Source: Anisus vortex (taxonomy: Eukaryota; Mollusca; Gastropoda; Planorbidae). Taken from it: 64,000 nucleotides of DNA. Positions 31,365 to 42,835 of the stretch are shown piece after piece; within the stretch, counting starts at the first letter, position 1, and each line of letters opens with the position of its first letter. The position numbers and the translations under genes are program-made. The notes beneath the pieces are model-generated. The model saw only the letters and a list, made by a program, of their open reading frames with translations. It was not told the DNA's origin and made no database searches. The DNA is taken from positions 3,925,001 through 3,989,000 of the forward strand of contig OX421503.1 in the NCBI GenBank assembly GCA_949126835.1. Direction: 5' to 3'.

Positions 31365-32050
31365 TTTTTTCTTAATTAGAGTTTAACGCCCTTTATATTA
31401 TTACTACTTTACTCTGTGCCATTCTGTCCTCTAGTGTTTCTAGGTTTAGCAATTTAACTATTGCTATTACTCTTGTCAATTTTGAATATTCACTAGTAAT
31501 GAACCTTGCAGCTCTTTCTGAATTTGTTCTAATTTGTTTATGTTATTTATTCTTTGGCTGATGGGTCCCATACATAAGATGCATTTTCTTGTATAGGTCT
31601 AACTAATGTGAGATAGCATTTTAGTTTTATATAAATGATATTCTTATTACATTTGTAAAAGTTTCTTTATATGAAGTCTGATGTTTATTTAGATTGTTTA
31701 ATTAAGGTACTTCATCGATATTTGGATTCCAAGAAAGTTTATCATTTATTATTACTTCTAAGTAGGCCTACTTGGCATTTTTAGTTTGAGTTAGTTCTTT
31801 ACCATGAATGAGGAAGTTTCTAATTATGTTTCTTTTTCTTGGATTCTTCTACCAGTTGGCATTTGTCTGGCTCAAAAGACATACTCCAGTTATATTCCCA
31901 TTTTTGTAATTCATCTATAGGTCTTTTTGTAGGAGTTTTTTTTCAGTCTTTATTGTTCTATAAATTATACAACCATCTGCAAATAATCTTACTTTTGTTC
32001 CTGTGTTGATGCAATGGTGTAAGTCTATTCTATGTATTAAACAAAATATT
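31365..32050 (-). mobile_element. CR1-like LINE, reverse copy of RT domain and C-terminus
   Basis: The reverse strand reads from the LFADxCIIYR active-site region (~31980) through MSFEPDKCQL, the LVRPI..YAxYVWDPS region, to KALN. It is collinear with 36110-36710 of the main copy but interrupted by frameshifts. It forms an inverted pair with the forward copy at 30995-31350. Confidence 0.8.
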
Positions 32051-32499
32051 GATAATCAAATGTCAATATATAGATCTAAAGCTGTTTCATCCATGACATT
32101 GTTTTAGTCAGGCACATTTCAAGTGTTCTAAAAAAAGGACTCCTAATGGTAAACAGAAAAATTAAAAATGTCATTGTTATTATGTCATTTATAATTATTA
32201 AAATCTGCAGATAACCATAAAAACAGTGCAGTTATAGAAAAATACCTTAATCTTTTTTGTTCCATTCAATACATTTAAATTTATGATTATTTGACACAGT
32301 AATATACTCAAAACTTTCAAATTAAAAAAAAATTGGACAATAGGACAACCTGTTTTTATGGAGATAGTTTGCAGGTGCACAGAGTCTATCACATTTTTAT
32401 TCCATATGAATAAGAAGAAAAAAAATTCAAAAAGTAAACACGAAAAGATTTTTTTTAAATAACAACTAAAATATATTTCCAATTGAATTATATTTATAT

Positions 32500-32672
32500 G
32501 TTTACAGGCATTCCTTCTAGATAAAAAGTTATACATCCTAAGCTCAAAGCTCCTGCCGGGGGAGGGGTGCATGGATAGGTCAGCAGTAGGACTAGAACCT
32601 GGGCCGTTTTTGTTGACAGTCTGGCGTAGGCTACTAACCGCACCGGTGTATTAACTGCAGGACCAGTTGGTA
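32500..32672 (-). mobile_element. tRNA-derived SINE family 2
   Basis: On the - strand: CCAACTGGTCCTGCAGTTAA head, GACTGTCAACAAAAACGG, CCAGGTTCTAGTCCTACTG (a clean B box), then a tail with ATCTAGAAGGAATGCCTGTA. It matches 23702-23845. Confidence 0.8.
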
Positions 32673-32679
32673 GAAATTA

Positions 32680-33815
32680 TTAAGGCACATGATTATGTAA
32701 AATATTCCTTGTATTTGTGTCAATGCAACCCTGATAATTTAAGACACATCACATTGTTAAAAATTCACAAAATCAAAAGCTACAATCAGTATATATACTG
32801 AAATGTTTATTATATTGTAGCACAAATCTTAGGTCAATTTGTAATAATTTAAGATGTTTTCAATAACCAGTACATGATGTAATACAAAATATGGCATGAA
32901 TCAAAATAATAAAAATATATACAGATAGATAAACATTAAATAGATCTTCATATCAATTTTTCATAAAGTACAAAGTAGTAGGCCTAAAATGGTCTAGGCC
33001 TATGGAAAAAAAGGGGATACACTTGAGACAAATTAAGCTTATGGCGAGGAAGTCCAAGGTAAGGTATGTATGCAAATGTCCCAAATGTGGTTTAAGACCA
33101 AAATAAATGAAAAAAAAGATGTTTAAAAAAAAGATTAAATATTGAATATGGTTTTATGATAGTTTTATCAAATCAGAAGATAAAGGTTGTGTTAGTATTA
33201 AGAAAAATTAAAGTTCTAAACAAGTAAATTTGTTACAAAAAGAAATGTAGTACACTTAAAATACATCTCAATACGTTGATAAACCAACAAGAGTACCAGC
33301 AATTTCCAGTATTTCTCATTGCCATTGAATAGCCAGGATTGTAATGTAAGGGGGGGGGGGGGGGAGGTAAATTATAAGCTCATGCATGCTTCTATTTTAA
33401 ATTACCCATTTGTAAAATTGAATATTTTATAAACCTGTATCTTAAAAATAGTTGAAACTTTGATATTTTAAAATTATATTAATTATTAAATATTTCTTAG
33501 CTTTATATAATCTTCTTCATCTTTTTCTTCATTGAACTTTGGAGACCCTGTCAGACCCAAGGAAAGTTCACAATTTAAGGGTAATTTGATTGTGAATGCT
33601 CTGGGATCAATAGTGTGCATTACTAGGCTATTCATAATATTTTATAACATACAAGCAAGAGTTATAAACTGATGACAGACTTTCATATAAGTAGGCATCT
33701 ATTCTCTTTTCCTAAACAAAATATAAAAATACACATTTAGTAAAATTAATAATTATTCACAAGAAATAAGTTCAATAGAAAGAGAAAGCCAATAAGAAAG
33801 TGAAATACTAATTTA
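32680..33815. other. spacer A-B, last part
   Basis: AT-rich sequence with a 14-G run at 33350. It probably includes the 3'UTR of gene B at its right end. No gene is seen. Confidence 0.5.
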
Positions 33816-33821
33816 AAACAA

Positions 33822-36800
33822 TTAATTAGGCTTAAGTGTAATGGCTTCGTTAAGTTCACTTGTGTCAGCATCCCTGTTTACTCCAGTTCTGTTGGCAAAA
33901 AAGTAATAAAAGAAATGTTGATTTGGACCTAATAAAAATTACTTGCTATAATCATAAAAAAAAAAAGAAATTAAACAGTTTAAAAATCACCCTTTATCCA
34001 TTAATGTATTTGTGAAAACAAATATATTAAGAAAAGATGTGGATATTTTTGCACAAATCTTTAAGGAGAACTTTCATAAATGCAAAATATATAGTAAATG
34101 TTTGTCACATGAAATTGTAGCCCTCACTTCGCAAAAATCCTGGCTTTGCCCCTAGTGGTAGAGTGACCAGATCAAAGTTACCCACCAATGTTTTCAGAAC
34201 ACAATTTGATGATCGCCATAAATCCAATCAAACTAAATTTGCCAGTAATTATACTTTTACAAACAGCATAATAATATAGACTAGTAGCCTATTACTATTA
34301 AGGAAAGGTATAATCATACAATAACAAAATTCAAACCAAATAATTTATTTTAAAAAATTATCATTCATTCTCTGTCACTTTACCTTTTAACAGGCATAAT
34401 AACAAGTACAAAAAACTATAAACTATATTAAAACAGAAGTTCATCTTGATGCTAATTATTATAATAAATTTGTTAAAAGAAAGGTTAGTGAAGGGCTTGT
34501 TTTTAAATATCACTAACACTGAGACACTGTCCGTCTGGTCGAGTACACAAGACGATAGGAATGGGTCAGCGGGTCAATAGGTCAGCACAGGGAGCTGCTC
34601 AGTGTGTAAGAGACAGAGTTGGTACAAGGTCATGTCAGGGTTGGTGTTCATTAGATGGTGTTAGACAGTGTTAGTTGGAGAGATAGAAACAGATGTTGGT
34701 CTCAGTTTAGTGTATATAGTAATATAGAGAACGTGAAGTGATTTTAATGTATATTCTTGAATATGTCTACTATTTGTATAGTAAGTACATAATAAATTGC
34801 TTTCTATAAATCATTATTTGTGCGAGAGAGAGAAAGGAAGTCGGCACGTTCAACCAATTATAAAGGAATATGTCACCAATGATGTCAAAATAATAGTGGC
34901 AGTGACAAAATGCCATAGATCTATAGGCCTACTATTTATTGAATTATTTTCTTTACAATAGCATATGGAAAGATTTCAACAAAGTGACAATATCATAATA
35001 TTACCCTGCAGGAACAATGTGAATACTTTCAACTTCATCCCAGTATTGGCTGATCTCATCGCTACTTTGAAGAACTATTTGCTTGTTTAAGTAACAATGC
35101 AGTTCAACCTCATAGTTCATGTGTTGGTTATTTTTAACATGGCTTTCCAAGAACTGGTGGTGAAGAAATACAATTTATCATCTCAAATCTATTTAAGAAA
35201 TGTATTTTTATAAAACTTAATAAAAAATTAAAATTATTTCACACACTGATCTATTCACATCATCACATAGTGATGGCCAAAACAATGAAACTTATAATGA
35301 TAATGAAACCAAAGCTAATATCCTTAACACACACTTTGCATCATCTTTTTCAAATGCAGGTGACAAAGAAATCTTCATAAATTTAAACAAACTAGAAGAG
35401 ATAGGACATATAAATGTAGATGAAAAAGGCATTAAACAACTCCTAACCAACTTAAAAGCAAACAAAGCTTCTGGTCCAGATGAAATACCAGCAAGACTGC
35501 TTAAAGAACTAACCAATGAAATATCTCCAATCTTTAAAATACTTTTTCAGGCCTCTCTAAACCAGGGCAAAGTGCCCAGAGATTGGAAATTAGCTAATGT
35601 AACCCCCTTTTCAAAAAAGGAGATAAATCTGACCCCGTTAATTATAGACCTGTTTCTCTAACCAGCATAACATGTAAATTACTTGAACATATTATATATA
35701 GTAGTATAGTAAATCATCCAAACAAACTTAATGCACTGTGCCCACACCAACATGGCTTTAGGAAAAATAGATCATGTGAGACTCAATTAATAGGCCTAAT
35801 AGATGACTTGTCAAAGGGATTAGATAATAAAAACCAAATTGATGCTATATTACTAGATTTTTCAAAAGCATTTGAAAAAGTTCATCATTCTAGTCTACTA
35901 AAAAAACTTAAATATTTTGGCATCTCTGGTCCCTTAGGCTACATCAGTGGATTCAGGACTTTCTTATAGGCAGAGAACAAACAGTGATAATAAATGGCTC
36001 TAAGTCATCACCAATAACTGTAAACTCAGGAATTCCACAAGGAACTGTTCTAGGACCCCTACTATTTCTAATTTATATTAATGATCTGCCAAATTGCATC
36101 AACACAGGAACAAAAGTAAGATTATTTGCCTATGATTGCATAATTTATAGAATAATAAAGACAGGAAAAGATAGTGAACTCCTACAAAAAGACCTAGATG
36201 AACTACAAAAATGGGAATCAAACTGGAGTATGTCTTTTCACCCAGAAAAATGCCAACTAATAAGGGTATCCAAGAAAAAGAAACAAATAATAGCAAACTA
36301 CTTCATTCATGGTAAAGAACTAACTCAAACTAACAATGCTAAGTATCTAGGAGTAATAATAAATGATAAGTTATCTTGGAACCCTCATATTGATGAAGTA
36401 ATAAAAAAAATAAACAAAACTTTAGGATTCATAAAAAAGGAACTTTTACAAATGTAATAAGAACATAAAACTAAAATGCTATCTCACATTAGTTAGGCCT
36501 ATACTAGAATATGCAGCATCTGTATGGGACCCATCAACTATAGAAAACATTAAAAAATTAGAACAAATTCAAAAAAGAGCTGCAAGGTTCATAACTAGCG
36601 AATATTCCCAATTAACAAGAGTAACACCATTAGTCAAATCATTAAACCTAGAAACACTAGAAGACAGAAGGGCAAAGAGTAAAGTAGTAATAATACATAA
36701 GGCATTAAACTCTAATTTAGAAATACAACACAATAACAACCTGTTGCAAAGCTCAGATAAACATAAAGACAAAAACACTTTCCTTGTCCCTTATGCGAGA

Positions 36801-39123
36801 ACAAATGCATATAAGTACTCTTTCTTCCCGAGTGGCATTCGGGCATGGAATGGGTTGCCTGAACAAACCAGGAAAACCAGTAACTTAACATCATTTAAAA
36901 CATTAATAAAAATGCAAGACTAGACTCGGACCACGGATGAGCGTAGGACGCAATCATCTTCTTTATAGAAGGAGTGTCTGTAATGTATAAGATAAGATAG
37001 TATGTGCAAGGCTAAACCTATGTCTGGAGATAAGTATAAAATAAATCAGGAGGCTTTGATAGTTACAGAGCTCATCAATGTAATTGTATTTAAACAAAGC
37101 TTTTTTTTTTATTACATTCATTTTCGTGAAGAAAAATTATATGTTTTCATCATCATCCTGATCAAGCAGCCATTTGGGCACTTGCTCTTCGGCCTGAGGC
37201 TATGGTGAAGAAATTGCAGACTTTTTGTAGCTGTTCGTAGTTTGAATATAGAGTGTTAGAGAGATTTGGTGTTTAGGGGAGGTGGACATTTCATATGTCC
37301 TGCAGTGCCGGACAGTCAAAAAGGTGATGGGTAACTGTTTCATTTTGGTGTTTACAGAGGGGCATGCCGCTGCTTTTTCTGGTTTGATGCAGTTTAGATG
37401 TATGTGTCCTATGCGCAGACAAAAGATGGTCACTTGATCTTGTCTCTGTAGGGCATTTATTGGGTTATTATCATCTGATTTGGGCATATGTGGAAGATAC
37501 ATCTTCTGGTTGTGCCCAGTGCCCAACCATTCTTTTTTTAATGCTTGTTTTAATGATCTGGCTGTGTCAAATGATGCTGATGTGTCAGGTTGAAAGTTGG
37601 TTGAACCTTGCTTCGCTAGAGTGTCTGCTCTTATATTACCTTCTATTTTGTTGTGACTTGGGATCCACTGTAATATGAGCTTGACAGTAGAGATATCGAG
37701 GAAAGAGTTTATGTTCCAAAGTAGGGATTTGATTGGCCTTATTTTGAGGTCTTGGCACTCTGCTGCTTGTAGTACTGATAGGTAGTCAGAGAAGATTACT
37801 AAATCTTTTTTTCTGTTCTAAAATTATCTTTATTTTCTTTTGGTATTCATTTTTTTATTCTACAAGGAAATTGTTTAGAAGTCACAAATTTGGCCTAACA
37901 CTTAATCAATTTGTGACAATACATTTGTATTTTATATACAGACCTAATTTTAAATAGGCTGAATGTTTTATTGTTATCATGTGCTCAACTTAAATTTATA
38001 TAACTTAATAGTTATATTGAGAGGAACTTTTTATTAAATGTGTCACAGTATATTTACATTCAAAAAATTAAACATTTGAACATCAGTCCTTTACTTACTT
38101 CATGGGCAGTTTCATGTTCAAAGACGTTTTTAAAACTTTCTCGGCTACCTAAATAGGTCCTGATGTTTTTTGACCCTGTACTGTTTGCTTCTGAAACAGG
38201 AGTAAAAAATCATATTTGATATTGTATTCTGTATCTGAGAGTATAATATGCCTGGAAAAATTGATCTCATTTCATATATGATACTGATTTCGAATGCCAT
38301 AACTTAGTATTTAAGTTTTAAAAAAGATGGGGTATGAATGAGCTTTAAAGCAGTATCAATCAACAGGAGAACATTCTTTTCAATATTCTTATTGTTCTTA
38401 TTATTCTTATTATATTGTACTTTTCGCTTTATATGTAAAAAAAGAAATACTGGTCATGTATAAAAGTTTATGCAATTTTCCTATGGGACGTATAACCGGT
38501 AGGGGATGAAGGTTATGGAAAGATGTAAGATGTCAAGTAGGCCTACTTTCTGAATATATAGGCCTAGGTGTCCAGAAACCCTAATGATATATTATGGTAG
38601 GCTCATACTCATACGGCATACGACTATATACTTTATACTACTTGTTGTCAAAACTATAGACAAAAACACTTTCCTTATGCAAGAACAAATGCATATAAGT
38701 ACTCTTCCCCAGTGGCATTCGGGCATTGAATGGGTTGCCTAAACAAACCAGTAACTTAATATCATTTAAAACATTAATAAAATGCAAGACTAGACTCAGA
38801 CCATGGATGAGCGTAGCCGTAGGACGCAATAATCTTCTTTATAGAAGGAGCATCTGTAATGTATAAGATAAGATACCAGCCATAGGCCTATAATATAGTT
38901 TTAGCTTATTTATAGGTAGGCCTAACATTTATAAGTATCTATACTCTATATATACTATAGCCTAGACTCTAGACTAGTGACTTAGAGTTTAGACTTTAGA
39001 CTTAGAATTAGACTGGAGTCAATTTAGACCTTTATTAACTTTATTACCGTGCTCTTCTTGGGTGACTTTAGCAGTTTTGCCGTTTCGATCATGATCTCCT
39101 TGTTTATTTAGAAAGTTGCCCAT
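33822..39123 (-). CDS. cluster gene B: 127-aa protein, predicted N-myristoylated
   Basis: Exons on the - strand: 39048-39123 (ATG), 38099-38190, 35005-35153 and 33822-33888 (TAA at 33822-33824). They give one 128-codon frame with GT-AG introns in phases 1, 0 and 2, as in genes A, C and D. The N-terminus MGNFLNKQGDH matches the general myristoylation pattern (Gly2, Asn at pattern position 5, no Pro after). The module runs from NIRTYL, through VFEHETAHE at the exon edge, FLES, YEVELHCYLNKQIVL and DEISQYWDEVESI to HIVPAG. The LP[DN]G turn of genes A and D is missing. The tail TGVNRDADTSELNEAI is hydrophilic. It is a sister of gene C: exon 2 is 92 bp in both. A LINE and an RNase H fragment sit in its phase-0 intron. 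Function unknown; no signal peptide or membrane segment. Confidence 0.8.
33895..35000. other. gene B last intron; possible LTR-like block 34490-34870
   Basis: AT-rich except for a less AT-rich block at ~34490-34870 with AATAAATTGCTTTCTATAAA followed by GGAAGTCGGCACGTTCAAC. That layout is seen in solo LTRs, but I cannot define TG..CA ends or a target duplication. Confidence 0.25.
35237..36995 (+). mobile_element. CR1-like non-LTR retrotransposon, 5'-truncated and dead
   Basis: Encodes most of a reverse transcriptase: NKASGPDEIPARLLKELTNE, then after a frameshift near 35612 NYRPVSLTSITCKLLEHII, LLDFSKAF, then the open stretch 35984-36457 with SGIPQGTVLGPLLFLIYIND and YLGVIIND. A second frameshift near 36457 leads to LVRPILEYAASVWDPS and WNGLPEQTRKTSNLTSF. 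The active-site motif expected as FADD reads FAYD (~36125), so one catalytic Asp is lost. There is no RNase H. The 3' end is a small hairpin (CTTCTTTATAGAAG) followed by GTATAAGATAAGATA instead of poly(A), as in CR1/L2-type elements. It lies in gene B's phase-0 intron, antisense to the gene. Confidence 0.9.
37190..37835 (-). mobile_element. LINE fragment with RNase H domain, degenerate
   Basis: The - strand reads IFSDYLSVLQA, ILQWIPSHNKIEGNIRADTL and AKQG. These are the D-S and IPSH-x-GN-x-AD motifs of retrotransposon RNase H. Further along, with stops and frameshifts, are HICPNQ, HLNCIKPEK and a C-terminal Cys/His-like region (THHLFDC in another frame). It is a different LINE from the CR1-like family, which lacks RNase H. 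Confidence 0.75.
38640..38882 (+). mobile_element. CR1-like LINE 3' segment, forward copy
   Basis: AGACAAAAACACTTTCCTTA, then AGTGGCATTCGGGCAT, GCAAGACTAGACTCAGACCA and the 3' hairpin, ending GTATAAGATAAGATA. It is inserted in gene B's first intron. Confidence 0.9.
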
Positions 39124-39222
39124 TTTCTTATGTATATATCATTATAAATCTAACAAAAATGTTTGTTGTAATTTCTTGAAGTTGTTAAAACCTACTTGTG
39201 TGCCGAAATAAATTACGAAAAC

Positions 39223-39289
39223 GGAAATTCCATTTAGCTTATTCGGCGCATTCGGGAATTTGTTCCCCCCACCGCACTGCCACATATAA
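39223..39289 (-). promoter_or_regulatory. promoter-like block of gene B with Rel-type site
   Basis: On the - strand: a TTATAT box (39284-39289), CAGTG (39275-39279), a run of G, then GGAATTTCC (39223-39231), 100 bp before the ATG. The flanking TTTCCGTTTT is shared with gene C. The spacing from box to site is 53 bp. It could lie in the 5'UTR rather than upstream of the start site. Confidence 0.45.
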
Positions 39290-39815
39290 TAACATTGTAC
39301 AAAGTAACAGCTGTTGTGTTGGGTATAGAGTATAGATCCTTGGCATAGCGTCAGCCACCCCGCGGACGTAGCCTACTATCTCCGCAGTACATGCACTACA
39401 CTTCAGTCCCCACTTTCGGAATTCCCCTAGGATGATTAACGTGGTCGCTCGCTCGTATACCTGCACTGTCGCCCGGTAGCACCACAGACTATAGGCTAGG
39501 CTACATATTCTGTGGGTAGCACTAATTTCAGACTATAGGCTATAGTAGGCCTACTATAGTTATAACTTATAAACTTATAACCATAGGTCGGCACGTAGCC
39601 TACCAGTCCACTGAGTACCAGTGCTTATAAATATTACCAGGGACTGTCGCGCTCATTCTAGTATTGACATTGATTGACCACATTATGCACATAATAAAGA
39701 TTGGAATGCATAGGGCCTTCCTGGGTAGGCCTATAGCCTACCTGCCTGTATTTCACCGTATTCGCTTTTTAGACCTTCAGTAGGGGGTTACGCGTAGTTG
39801 CGTCTTAATAGACAT

Positions 39816-40131
39816 GTTCCACATGCTCCATTGGAACAGGGGTTTCCACAGAAAAGGAACCCCACACATATCAAAAAGACATTTTTAGTGACATCCCCAT
39901 TCTTTCGTTGAAAATGTAAAATAAAATTCATTTATTCCGCAACAATTTTAAGCGCTCCAGTCCAACCAAGCTAAGCGCAACATACAATTTATGATTTTAC
40001 AGAATGTAACATGAATTAACGGCACTTTTCTGGGGTAGGCTATTATGCCTATGGGGAAGGCAAGGCGAGGCCACGAGGGGCCCCCACATAAATTTGGGAA
40101 CAGGGCACCCACAATCCTAAATACGGCCCTA
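39816..40131 (+). mobile_element. hAT-type MITE (CAGTGGCGTATTT family)
   Basis: Contains ATGTTCCACATGCTCCATTG, TTTTAGTGACATCCCCATTC, TTTCGTTGAAAATG, CACTCCAGTCCAACCAAGCT-like sequence and GATTTTACAGAATGTAACAT. It ends AATCCTAAATACGGCCCT. It is collinear with 52215-52465 and, reversed, with 61970-62266. Confidence 0.8.
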
Positions 40132-40576
40132 ATTACGCGCAATAAACAAAATATAAGGATAAGGGCAGAGAAAAATGATTAAAAATATGTGTCCATTTTT
40201 AAATATTTTGTGAGGAGCGAAATTAAAAGGGAAAATTATAGGCTTATTTGTCAATAATAGTTTTCATCCTTCTGGTGTTTGATGACCAGTTTGGCCTACT
40301 GTTTGGTCGCAACATTTAGGACTAGATCATAGGTCATAGGCCTTGTGTGTGTGTGTAGTTACTTATATAATGGTTTAGAATAACGTAAATAGTTGCCCCA
40401 TCAGCCATCATGGACCAATAGGAGGAAATATTGAAAATAACAACGTTGAATTCCCACATTATTATAATATACACTTCACTAAATGCCTTGCAAACATTAA
40501 TTAGATATATATATATATATGTCTCAGTTTTGGGGTCCTGACAGTGAAAATCAACGATTGTTTGTTCAAGATTTCA

Positions 40577-40648
40577 TCCCGAGGAGCAGGGACAGAACCC
40601 ACGACTATATATAGGCCTATAACCACAGGACCAGCTAGCCGGTCTCAC
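40577..40648 (-). mobile_element. SINE family 2 head fragment
   Basis: On the - strand: GACCGGCTAGCTGGTCCTGT, GGTTATAGGCCT, then GTGGGTTCTGTCCCTGCTC, a good B box. The LINE-like tail is absent. Confidence 0.65.
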
Positions 40649-40659
40649 TTCATTATAGA

Positions 40660-42835
40660 ATAATAATTGCTTTATTTTCCACCTATACATACAATACATA
40701 AGCCTAATATTACTAATAACGAAAGTTTGAAAAGAAACATTAAAAGGACATGGGGGGAGGGGGTAAAACTGAAAATCAGTTTTGACAAAAACAAAATTAA
40801 CATCCCTACGCTGGCTGAACGTTCTGGGAAAACAGTGTGTTGGTGTGTATGTCTCTGTGAATTCACTCACCATGATGTCTCACTGAATGGCGAAAGCTAT
40901 AGGTTTTTTATAATCGGTTGCGGTCACTTTGCTAACAATTGTATAATTTTCCACCCATACATTATATAGACATAGATCTACAAACTAACAAAATGAACAC
41001 AAATTTAACGGATGTGTCTATATATATGTAGTTTTTTATAATTTAATATATAAATTTGTATTAACATAAAACCATGTTTTTACATGTTTAATTTGAAAAT
41101 GAAAATGACAATAGGGCCAATAGAATTTTGTATTAAATTTGTATTATTATTTGCTAAATTTATTATAAAAGGTATAATATTGTTGACATCAATATTTTTT
41201 ACCCTTCCCCCATGTCATATTATAGGGGCCTAAATATATAGGCTACGTATATATATATATAGGCTTATATATAATTATATATATAAATTCAAGATTTCAA
41301 AACAAAACCATTAAAAGAAATTCACACAAAAAAAACATGGGGATTAATATAATAAAACTTCAGCATGATCGAATTAGACCATAACACTCAAATATCTTTG
41401 TCATGATGCCTATAATTATGCTGCGTATATCTAAAGTGTTTATTCTGAGTCACATATAAAAATAGGACAAGTAGGATAACCCACATTAAAGGGACAGTTG
41501 GCAGGTTGCCTAATATTATGTGATTTTGTACATACAAATATTATTTTATTTCAACAGCATAGCATAGAATATAACAAAAACAAGCAACAATAATGAATAA
41601 TAAGATTATTTTAATAGCAATAAAATATATTTCCAAGTTTAGAAGGGCATACAATTATAATGTTAAAAAAATGCACATACCATTGCTACAAAACATAAAA
41701 TAAAATGTTACATGAAAATCACAAACCTAGTTGGGATATTTTGACCCCAGGGACAAACTATAGTTACCATACTTTAAAATTAAAAATTAAATATAGGGGC
41801 CTAATGTTGTAAGCCTCATTTTGGTGCCCACTTATCTTGGCACACAGGGACATATATGCACCCCCCTCCCCATCCCCCTCTTATGTTCATAATATTATAA
41901 TTATAGCACATATCAATTTGTAATAATTCAAGCTGTTCTAAAAAAAAATGCAATAGGCCTACAGAATTTAGGATTTGATGAAACTTATAGAATTCTTCAA
42001 ACTATAAGAAAAACAAAAAAAAGATAGCTTAAGTTTTTATGAAATGAATCTGTCATCATAAGTTAAAAAACAAAGTAATAGGAGCAGTCGTGGCATTTGC
42101 AAGAAAAAAAGGAGTAGGCTACCGGTACGCGAGGGATAAGACTGGTAGGAAAGCCCAAGGAAAATTGAATGAAAGTCTCCCAAAGGTACTAAACAAATCA
42201 AATTAAAGTAGCAATGATAGCCACATACATTAAAATAGATTGTATAAGGAAATATGTTTTTATCCAATCAGAAGTAGATTTTGTGTGCATTTTGAAAACA
42301 ATGATGACAACTAAAGTTCTAAACAAGTAAATTTATCACCAAAAGAAATTAGTAAAAAAAATATTTATTTTTTATTACAACAAAAAAGAATGTATAAGCC
42401 TCAGTAAAAAGGTTTCAGATTTCTTGACTAGATCTTTTTCTCCAATCAAAAGAATAGCAAAGTTCACAAAATATCTACCAGTAGGTTCAGTAGGTCTACA
42501 TTTTGTTAATGTAAAAAAAAAAAAATACCAATAATTATAAATTGTTTTAAAACAAAATTACATTTCTTTCTATCTGCTCAGAACTGTTAATAAAATATTC
42601 TTAATAAATGTGTTCTTCTTCTTCTTCATATATTAATGTGGAGACCCCGTTAAAATAATTAAACTTTATTTGAAACCAAAATGTGAATAAATCTAGTTCT
42701 TTTAAATATAGAAAGAAATTATTAAGTAATTGTAAAACCCCCTAATTTGCATGGATTGATAAAATAATAATTGATCAACATTTACATTTTTAAAAAGGAA
42801 AAACAATCAATAAAAAGAATGACATATCTAAACAA
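40660..42835. other. spacer B-C
   Basis: AT-rich, with (TA)n patches at 40508-40521 and 41240-41290. Several small ORFs here lack any recognisable motif, and no gene is supported. The right end is expected to hold the gene C 3'UTR. Confidence 0.5.

Noticed and set aside
32198..32572. 124-codon ORF on the - strand
   Set aside because: It starts inside SINE family 2 and continues into AT-rich sequence; the composition looks like chance.
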